The notes under the pieces are model-generated. The model was not told the origin of the DNA. It did no database searches and saw only the letters and a program-made list of their open reading frames with translations. Position numbers and translations under genes: made by a program. DNA of 8,185 bases, taken from positions 1 through 8,185 of the forward strand of contig CAJOLO010000066.1 in assembly GCA_905235345.1 (NCBI GenBank), given 5' to 3'. Within the stretch, counting starts at the first letter, position 1. Each line of letters opens with the position of its first letter. The DNA comes from an uncultured Lachnospiraceae bacterium. Lineage in GTDB: Bacteria; Bacillota; Clostridia; Lachnospirales; Lachnospiraceae. Shown piece after piece: positions 1 to 5,322 of this stretch.

Positions 1-63
1 AATGTGTGAATAATAGATAATATTATTGTATAAATTTGTAACTAACTTGTATAATTTTTGTTA

Positions 64-92
64 TTGACATTTTCGTTATCTAATTATATAAT
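64..92 (+). promoter_or_regulatory. Exact-consensus SigA (sigma-70) promoter for the ATP-grasp operon
   Basis: The sequence reads TTGACA at 64-69, a 17-nt spacer, then TATAAT at 87-92. This is a perfect match to both hexamers at the optimal spacing. Transcription would start near 98-100. The first gene starts at 252, giving a leader of about 150 nt that contains both hairpins annotated at 105-134 and 165-212. A weaker candidate lies just upstream (TTGTAT at 26-31, 18 nt, TATAAT at 50-55). The match is read directly; that it drives the operon is inference from position and strand. Confidence 0.8.
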
Positions 93-104
93 TAAGCGCA
101 TAGC

Positions 105-134
105 AAGGGAGCTGTAGATATATACAGTTCCCTT
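105..134 (+). terminator. Terminator-like hairpin just downstream of the promoter (upstream terminator or attenuator)
   Basis: The arms AAGGGAGCTGTA (105-116) and TACAGTTCCCTT (123-134) pair over 12 bp with one G-U wobble (111/128) around a 6-nt loop. A T-rich run follows (TTTTCTTATTATTTT from 133). By form it is an intrinsic terminator. It could end a gene lying left of the window. However, it begins only about 6 nt after the predicted start of the 64-92 promoter, so it would be the first structure in the operon's own transcript and could act as an attenuator or a 5' stabilising hairpin. Confidence 0.65.
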
Positions 135-164
135 TTCTTATTATTTTAAGAATAAAGTTTTTTT

Positions 165-212
165 GAACAAGGGCGTTCTGCATTTATGATATTTTGCAGA
201 ATGCCCTTGTTC
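165..212 (+). repeat. 18-bp near-perfect inverted repeat in the operon leader
   Basis: Left arm GAACAAGGGCGTTCTGCA (165-182) and right arm TGCAGAATGCCCTTGTTC (195-212) pair along their whole length around a 12-nt loop. The one imperfection (175/202) is a G-U wobble in + strand RNA and would be a C-A mismatch in - strand RNA, which favours a role in the + transcript. A T7 run lies before it (158-164), but no T-run follows, so it does not look like an ordinary terminator. It ends 26 nt before the ribosome binding site of the first gene. It may be a leader regulatory structure, an mRNA stabiliser or a palindromic protein site. Confidence 0.7.
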
Positions 213-251
213 TGTTCACACATTTACACATGAGATTTAGGAGGGATGCTT

Positions 252-1571
252 ATGCATGCAGAAGAGTTATATCAGTATTCGGACACGGTCAACGAATTAT
301 TGGCAAGGTATGGAGTGAAATTCGGAATATATAAGAACGGAACATTTAAGGAACAGTTGTTTCCGTTTGACATGATTCCGAGAACTATTGGAAAGGAAGA
401 GTTTGACTATCTCGAAAAAGGACTGAAGCAGCGAGTTATGGCTCTTAATGAGTTCATCAAAGATATATACGGAGATAAGAAGATTATATCTGACAAGATT
501 GTGCCGGAGGAGTTCGTATATATGGGCAGCGGATATCTTGCACAGTGTGAGGGCGTCAAACCTCCGAAGGATGTGTATTCGCATATATCCGGAATAGATC
601 TTGTTCAGGCTAAGGACGGTGAGTGGTATATTCTTGAGGATAATCTGAGAATTCCTTCAGGAGCGTCTTATCCAATGATCGCAAGGGACATATGCAGACG
701 AAGTTCTCCTGCAACATTTGAAAAGAATGCCATTTCTGATAACAGAAATTATGCTAAGCTGCTTCGAAAGACAATGGATCATGTGAATGTGGGCGGACAT
801 ACGGTTATATTATCTCCGGGAAGATATAATGCTGCGTATTTCGAACATTCTTATCTGGCAGAACAGACGGGTGCACATCTTGCTACGGGAAATGAATTGG
901 TTGTGGAAAATGATAATCTGTATTTTATAGATTATTCCGGAAGAAAAGAGAGGGTAGGAGCTGTTTACAGAAGGATATCGGATGAGTATCTTGACCCGAT
1001 GAATTTCAATCCTGAATCGGTAATAGGGATTCCTCACATATATGACATATACAGAAAAGGAAATGTCGCACTTATAAATGCACCGGGTAACGGTGTTGCA
1101 GATGATAAGGGAATCTATTATTTCGTGCCTAAGATGATCAAATATTATCTTGGCGAGGAACCCATATTACATAATGCACCTACATATCTTCCTTATTATG
1201 AGCAGGATATGAAGTATGTACTTGAACATTTTGATGATCTTGTGCTTAAGGATGTGGCGGAAGCCGGAGGATATGGTGTTGTATTCGGTAACAGTATGAC
1301 AAGTGCGGAGAAGGATAAGTTTATTGCTATGCTGAAGGCGGAACCAAGGAGATTTATCGCTCAGGAGGTCATAGATTTTATTGACATTGATATCTGTGAT
1401 AATGGAAAGATAGTTCCAAGAAAGGCAGATCTTAGAGCCTTTGTTCTTATGGCGGATGAGCCTATGGTATGGAGAAGTGGTCTTACAAGATTTTCAAGGA
1501 ATCCTGATTCATTTATCGTAAATTCATCACAGGGCGGTGGATTTAAAGATACATGGGTGATGGAAGAATAA
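252..1571 (+). CDS. Circularly permuted ATP-grasp type 2 family protein (COG2308 type)
   Basis: Predicted ATP-dependent carboxylate-amine ligase of 439 aa; the substrate is unknown. Family signatures seen in order are a PFD-IPR motif near residue 40, a GIDLV...LEDN segment with E129-D130-N131 and R133, an SPG-YN-AYFEH segment, YRRI-DEYLDP, NAPGNGVADDK and YYLGEEPIL. Next come K333 with the glycine-rich G339-G340-Y341-G342, which resembles the ATP-grasp nucleotide-binding element, then DLR around R395, and the C-terminal NSSQGGG (424-430) with KDTW. The protein ends where family members usually end, though it is a little shorter than many. An in-frame ATG at 246 lies only 1 nt after AGGAGG (239-244); ATG 252 has a 7-nt spacing and is preferred. 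No signal peptide or membrane segment is visible, so it should be cytoplasmic. It is the first gene of the operon, followed by the alpha-E and transglutaminase genes that usually accompany it. Family assignment is strong; the reaction is inferred from the fold. Confidence 0.93.
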   Translation: MHAEELYQYSDTVNELLARYGVKFGIYKNGTFKEQLFPFDMIPRTIGKEEFDYLEKGLKQRVMALNEFIKDIYGDKKIISDKIVPEEFVYMGSGYLAQCEGVKPPKDVYSHISGIDLVQAKDGEWYILEDNLRIPSGASYPMIARDICRRSSPATFEKNAISDNRNYAKLLRKTMDHVNVGGHTVILSPGRYNAAYFEHSYLAEQTGAHLATGNELVVENDNLYFIDYSGRKERVGAVYRRISDEYLDPMNFNPESVIGIPHIYDIYRKGNVALINAPGNGVADDKGIYYFVPKMIKYYLGEEPILHNAPTYLPYYEQDMKYVLEHFDDLVLKDVAEAGGYGVVFGNSMTSAEKDKFIAMLKAEPRRFIAQEVIDFIDIDICDNGKIVPRKADLRAFVLMADEPMVWRSGLTRFSRNPDSFIVNSSQGGGFKDTWVMEE

Positions 1572-1688
1572 GGAAAGACAACGAAGGCAGGTGGCAGAAG
1601 CACTAGGATTATTAAATATTTTGTCATAGGACAGAAAGGAATAATCTGAAAACATATTAACATTTTTTATTTCGAGGAGGATATGATT
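1572..1688 (+). other. Spacer between ATP-grasp and alpha-E genes; nothing firm
   Basis: This gap is long for the operon (the others are under 20 nt or overlap). I see no convincing promoter, terminator hairpin or small gene in it. A TTGTCA at 1621-1626 has no properly spaced -10 element. It ends in a strong AGGAGG (1675-1680), the ribosome binding site of the next gene. Cotranscription across it is therefore likely but not shown. Confidence 0.4.
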
Positions 1689-2384
1689 ATGGCTATTTTA
1701 TCAGTGGAACACAGCGACCGTTTATATTGGCTTGGTAGGTACAGTGAGAGAGTATATACAACAATTATAGAGTTCGCAAATCGTTTTGATTCGATGATTG
1801 AAGTTAAGAATGAGGATTATGGTGAATTCTGCAGGGAACAGGATATTCCCAATATATATACATCAAAGGAAGACTTTGTAAGAAGATATTGTTTTGATGA
1901 GGCGGATACCAATTCAATATACTCTAACCTTATCAGGGCATACGACAATGCTGTTGTGTTAAGGGAGGAGATTGGAAGCGAGACACTTTCTTATATTCAG
2001 CTTGCGGTCTATGCAATGAACAAGGCGAAGGTTTCGGAGGCACCGTTAGTACAGCTTCAGAAGGTTGTGGATAATATTGTAGCATTCTGGGGAATGGCTG
2101 ATGACGATATTGACAGTGAGTGCGTGAGGAGCATGATCAAATTAGGAAAAAGAGTAGAGCGTATCGATCTATATGCAAGAATGAAGAGGGAGCCCTCTGA
2201 ATTAAGACGTGAAATGAAACGTCTTAATCTCAGGATTAACCGTACAGGACTAAAATACAGTACAGTTAAGCTTGCTCATCTTAATTATCTGATGGAGATG
2301 GAGAATATACCGAATGAACTGGTGGTCTGTGAGATAGAGACGCTTTTTGATACAGAGACGGAAAAGATGGCAGCCGGCTTTTAA
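1689..2384 (+). CDS. Alpha-E domain protein (COG2307 / DUF403 type), short form
   Basis: All-helical protein of 231 aa and unknown biochemical role that almost always accompanies the COG2308-type ATP-grasp ligase. The hallmark N-terminal motif LYWLGRYSER is at residues 12-21. A family-like helix with RAYDNAVVLREEIGSE lies in the middle, and IKLGKRVERIDLYARM sits in the third quarter. From memory the family is commonly about 300 aa, so this copy is short; the reading frame is open throughout and both ends look natural, so it is probably a compact variant rather than a truncation. An upstream in-frame ATG at 1683 is only 2 nt from AGGAGG (1675-1680), whereas ATG 1689 has 8 nt and begins like family members. 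The gene is 17 nt upstream of the transglutaminase gene. By inference it may be a partner or scaffold for the ligase. No export signal is seen. Confidence 0.9.
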   Translation: MAILSVEHSDRLYWLGRYSERVYTTIIEFANRFDSMIEVKNEDYGEFCREQDIPNIYTSKEDFVRRYCFDEADTNSIYSNLIRAYDNAVVLREEIGSETLSYIQLAVYAMNKAKVSEAPLVQLQKVVDNIVAFWGMADDDIDSECVRSMIKLGKRVERIDLYARMKREPSELRREMKRLNLRINRTGLKYSTVKLAHLNYLMEMENIPNELVVCEIETLFDTETEKMAAGF

Positions 2385-2401
2385 TGGGAGTTGATGTGTA
2401 A

Positions 2402-3250
2402 ATGCGAAAATTAAATTATCAATACCACATGCAGTTATCATTTTCAGAACCGGTGAACAGACATCATTTTACACTCCGCTGTTTTCCTGAGGAAAGTGAA
2501 AGGCAGGAGATTGAAGATCAGCAGATACATATTGAGCCGGCATATGTGGGCGGAGTTGAAAATGATTCCTTTGGCAATAAGTGTATATATGGAATGGTGG
2601 AGCAGGAACATACGGAGTTTCTTGTTAATGTCAGTGGCAATGCTTATGTATATGGTGATGGCTATCAGCCGGTCTACGGATCACATAGTGTAGGTATGTT
2701 TCGTTATCATACAATGTTGACAGACAAGGGCCCTGCACTTGAGAAGCTTTATGAAAAATGTGGTGAAAAAGGATTTTATGAGAGAAATATCGGAAGCATC
2801 ATAGGAATCTGTGATCATATAGGTAATTCCAATGAGACGATTGACAGAGCTTTTCACATGATGAATATTGTTTTTCACAGTATTAATTATGTGCCGGGAG
2901 TCACGCAGGTATCGACAACAGCAGAGGAAGCGGCAGAACTGGGTATGGGTGTGTGTCAGGATTATTCACATATATTGCTTGCACTGCTTCGAATGGAACA
3001 TATACCCTGTCGTTATGTTGTGGGAATGATGACCGGCGAGGGTGCATCTCATGCATGGGTAGAGGTGAGTGACGGAAACAGATGGGTAGGTTTTGACCCG
3101 ACGAATAACTGTATGGTGGATGACCATTATATCTGTATTTCCCATGGAAGAGATGCAAAGGACTGTACCATTAATCAGGGATATTTTTACGGTTCACCTA
3201 AACAGGTACAGGAGATTCATGTGGTAGTGGAGGATGTTAATTATGATTGA
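2402..3250 (+). CDS. Transglutaminase-like cysteine peptidase (COG1305 type)
   Basis: Predicted cytoplasmic papain-fold protein of 282 aa. The N-terminal part (about 5-80) resembles the bacterial transglutaminase N-terminal beta domain, with a YHMQLSFSEPV start. The core (about 140-240) carries the full catalytic triad: C185 in GVCQDYSH, H217 in SHAWVEV and D232 in FDPTN. In bacteria this fold usually serves as a peptidase or amidase, less often as a true crosslinking transglutaminase; which applies here cannot be told. The ATG directly follows an in-frame TAA (2399-2401), so no longer start is possible; GGGAG at 2386-2390 is the likely ribosome binding site, with a rather long 11-nt spacing. 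It is the usual third member beside ATP-grasp and alpha-E genes and is predicted to process or cap their peptide-like product. Its end overlaps the next gene by 8 nt, implying translational coupling. Confidence 0.93.
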   Translation: MRKLNYQYHMQLSFSEPVNRHHFTLRCFPEESERQEIEDQQIHIEPAYVGGVENDSFGNKCIYGMVEQEHTEFLVNVSGNAYVYGDGYQPVYGSHSVGMFRYHTMLTDKGPALEKLYEKCGEKGFYERNIGSIIGICDHIGNSNETIDRAFHMMNIVFHSINYVPGVTQVSTTAEEAAELGMGVCQDYSHILLALLRMEHIPCRYVVGMMTGEGASHAWVEVSDGNRWVGFDPTNNCMVDDHYICISHGRDAKDCTINQGYFYGSPKQVQEIHVVVEDVNYD

Positions 3251-4217
3251 ATTAATAGAAACGGTTGCTTGTGCAGAACTTCCTGTTGACGAGGAGTTGA
3301 AAATACAAAAACACAGACTGATGCCAGAAGGAGTATCACCTGAAGAATTGGAGAAAAATAATAAGAGGATTGCCATAGTAACAGGTATTCACGGAGATGA
3401 GTTGGAAGGACAGTATGTATGTTTTGAACTTGCAAGACGTATACGTCAGGATAAGGACAAGCTTGCAGGTATTGTTGACATTTATCCCGCAATGAATCCT
3501 TTCGGTATAGATAACATTACAAGAGGGATACCGGCATTTGACCTGGATATGAACAGACTGTTTCCAGGTAATCATAACGGAGATATGAATGAATATATAG
3601 CAGCCGAGATCATGAAGGATATGGAGGGAACGACACTATGCCTGGATATACATGCAAGCAATATCTTTCTGACGGAGGTTCCCCAGATACGAATCAATGA
3701 AGAGCATAAGCAGGTGCTTGTGCCTGTTGCAGAGAAATCTAATGTGGATCTGATATGGGTGCATGGAGCCAGTACCGTGTTGGAATCCACTTTTGCATAT
3801 AGTCTTAACAGTCGTGGAATTCGTACTCTTGTAGTAGAGGTGGGCGTAGGTATGCGAATTACAAAGGAATACGGAGACCAGCTTGTAGACGGCATTTTTT
3901 CATTGATGTCGGAACTTGGAATATGGAAGGATAATATAATACCTGAACGTAATCCGATTGTGAGTAATGACGAAAATGGTGACGATGTGTATTATCTTAA
4001 TGCCGGGGTGTCCGGGATATTTATGAAAGAGAAAAATCATGGTTCTATGGTGGAGCGAGGTGATCTCATTGGAATTATCGTGAATCCGTTAACCGGAGAG
4101 GTGCTCAGTGAAGTGAAGGCTCCGGGAAAGGGCTGGTTGTTCACCATAAGAGAATACCCGATAGTGGATGAAGGGTCGCTTGTAGGACGTATTCTTCGCG
4201 AAGAAGCACTTGGTTGA
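3243..4217 (+). CDS. Succinylglutamate desuccinylase/aspartoacylase (AstE/AspA) family zinc hydrolase, intact active site
   Basis: Predicted zinc-dependent N-acyl amino acid amidohydrolase of the carboxypeptidase-like AstE/AspA family, 324 aa, cytoplasmic. Zinc ligands are seen as H50 and E53 in GIHGDE and H137 in LDIHAS. The substrate-binding motif DLDMNRLFPG spans 100-109, with N104-R105. The likely catalytic base is E199 in VVEVG. The C-terminal quarter (about 235-324) is a beta-rich domain with a KAPGKGWLF turn, as in many family members. The ATG at 3234 abuts GGAGG (3229-3233), so it cannot be used efficiently; ATG 3243 has a 9-nt spacing and overlaps the transglutaminase stop by 8 nt. 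The substrate is unknown, and the operon context argues against a role in arginine catabolism, since no other ast gene is present. It could deacylate or trim the product of the ligase-peptidase set. It is followed 18 nt later by a diverged paralogue. Confidence 0.9.
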   Translation: MIELIETVACAELPVDEELKIQKHRLMPEGVSPEELEKNNKRIAIVTGIHGDELEGQYVCFELARRIRQDKDKLAGIVDIYPAMNPFGIDNITRGIPAFDLDMNRLFPGNHNGDMNEYIAAEIMKDMEGTTLCLDIHASNIFLTEVPQIRINEEHKQVLVPVAEKSNVDLIWVHGASTVLESTFAYSLNSRGIRTLVVEVGVGMRITKEYGDQLVDGIFSLMSELGIWKDNIIPERNPIVSNDENGDDVYYLNAGVSGIFMKEKNHGSMVERGDLIGIIVNPLTGEVLSEVKAPGKGWLFTIREYPIVDEGSLVGRILREEALG

Positions 4218-4235
4218 TAGAAGGGAGATAATGAT

Positions 4236-5174
4236 TTGCAAAAAGAGATTCTTTATGAAATAAAAGCATTGTATCGCGATGATTTCAGAGTAACAGGATA
4301 TCGATTTGGTAAAGGTGAACCATCGGTCTGTATAATGGGTAGTCTTCGTGGAAATGAGTTTCAGCAGATATATGTGTGTTCACAGTTGATAAAAAAGCTC
4401 AGCATATTAGAGGAGAAAGGAAGGATTAAAGAAGGCAGGGAGATTATGGTCATTCCATGCGGTAATCCTTATTCGGTAAACGCAAAGAAAAGGTTCTGGA
4501 CGAATGATAATACAGATATAAACCGCATGTTTCCCGGATATGAACTTGGTGAAACCACGCAACGTATTGCAGGTGGAATATTTGATAAAGTGAAAAATTA
4601 CAGTTATGGAATTCAATTTGCGTCATTTTATATGCCCGGTAATTTTGTGCCGCAGGTGAGGATGATGAAGACAGGTGCTGAGAACGTAGAGCTTGCCAAG
4701 GATTTTGGCCTTCCGTATGTGGTATTACATAATCCAAGACCTTTCGATACCACTACACTTAATTATAACTGGCAGATATGGGAGACAGATGCATTCTCTA
4801 TATATACAACAAGTACCGGTGATATAGATAAAAAAAGTGCAAAGCAGGCATCAGATGCAATTCTTAATTTTCTTTCAAAACGGGACATAATAGAATATAA
4901 AGGGAATCAGGGATATATTTCACGAGTGGTGGAAAGTAAGAATTTTGTTGATGTCAGAGCAGAACACGCAGGATTTTTTGAGCAGTGTGTGGAGGCAGGT
5001 GAAAAGGTGGATAAAGGAGATGTACTTGCTACCATTAGTGATCCGTATACTGCAGAATTGTTACAGCTTGTGGAGGCACCGATTTCAGGTGTTGTGGCAT
5101 TTGCACATAATGAGACTATGGCATATCAGAATACAGCGGTATATAAGCTGATTCCGGAGGAAGATGAGTTGTGA
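4236..5174 (+). CDS. AstE/AspA-family paralogue with lost zinc and catalytic residues (predicted pseudoenzyme)
   Basis: Protein of 312 aa paralogous to its upstream neighbour. It keeps the fold landmarks: an NP turn, then D94-I95-N96-R97-M98-F99-P100-G101, a VPQVR strand and a C-terminal beta domain with an EAP-SG turn. The active-site residues are changed. Where the neighbour has GIHGDE, this has GSLRGNE (R38 for His, N40 for Asp, E41 kept). The LDIHAS strand becomes YGIQFAS (Q127 for His). The VVEVG Glu has no equivalent in SIYTTST (Y190 by an ungapped alignment by eye). Zinc hydrolysis is therefore unlikely. By inference it could be a regulatory or structural partner of the active copy, or a binding protein. 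The start is TTG at 4236, with GGGAG (4223-4227) 8 nt upstream; the nearby ATG at 4231 is in another frame and stops after 10 codons. The frame is intact and long, so it is not a decayed gene. Confidence 0.85.
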   Translation: MQKEILYEIKALYRDDFRVTGYRFGKGEPSVCIMGSLRGNEFQQIYVCSQLIKKLSILEEKGRIKEGREIMVIPCGNPYSVNAKKRFWTNDNTDINRMFPGYELGETTQRIAGGIFDKVKNYSYGIQFASFYMPGNFVPQVRMMKTGAENVELAKDFGLPYVVLHNPRPFDTTTLNYNWQIWETDAFSIYTTSTGDIDKKSAKQASDAILNFLSKRDIIEYKGNQGYISRVVESKNFVDVRAEHAGFFEQCVEAGEKVDKGDVLATISDPYTAELLQLVEAPISGVVAFAHNETMAYQNTAVYKLIPEEDEL

Positions 5175-5229
5175 AATGTTATAAACCAAAGAGACATAAG
5201 GTTATTGATAATATTTATTAAAAATTCAC

Positions 5230-5287
5230 AAAAAAATATCTTTTTTTATTAGTTTTACTGGCAATTTTATTATTTCTATGATATAAT
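5230..5287 (+). promoter_or_regulatory. Extended -10 promoter with A/T-tract upstream region for the chemoreceptor gene
   Basis: TGATATAAT at 5279-5287 is a perfect TGN extended -10. A partial -35 (CTGGCA, 5258-5263) lies 18 nt upstream of the hexamer. An A7 run (5230-5236) and a T7 run (5241-5247) sit roughly at -64 to -47 relative to a start near 5294, a plausible UP-like region. The A7/T7 pair could also form an all-AT hairpin, but that would be a poor terminator for the preceding operon. An (AT)6 run fills 5291-5302 and is followed by the GGGAGGTG ribosome binding site (5307-5314). Confidence 0.6.
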
Positions 5288-5322
5288 CTCATATATATAT
5301 ATGTGTGGGAGGTGTTTTACTT

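Noticed and set aside
297..584. Open frame on the - strand inside the ATP-grasp gene
   Set aside because: The opposite strand encodes a clearly conserved protein; the - frame shows no recognisable motif and no convincing start site. The same reasoning applies to the other antisense frames inside the genes.
2496..2693. Overlapping + frame inside the transglutaminase gene
   Set aside because: It is an out-of-frame shadow of the gene's N-terminal beta domain, with no recognisable protein content.
5291..5302. (AT)6 dinucleotide run
   Set aside because: Short and in an AT-rich leader next to a promoter; at most a minor slippage site, with no evidence of a phase-variation role because it lies outside the spacer between the promoter hexamers.
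5305..5322. GTG start giving a chemoreceptor six residues longer
   Set aside because: The GTG overlaps the ribosome binding site itself (GGGAGG from 5307), so ATG 5323 is the start.
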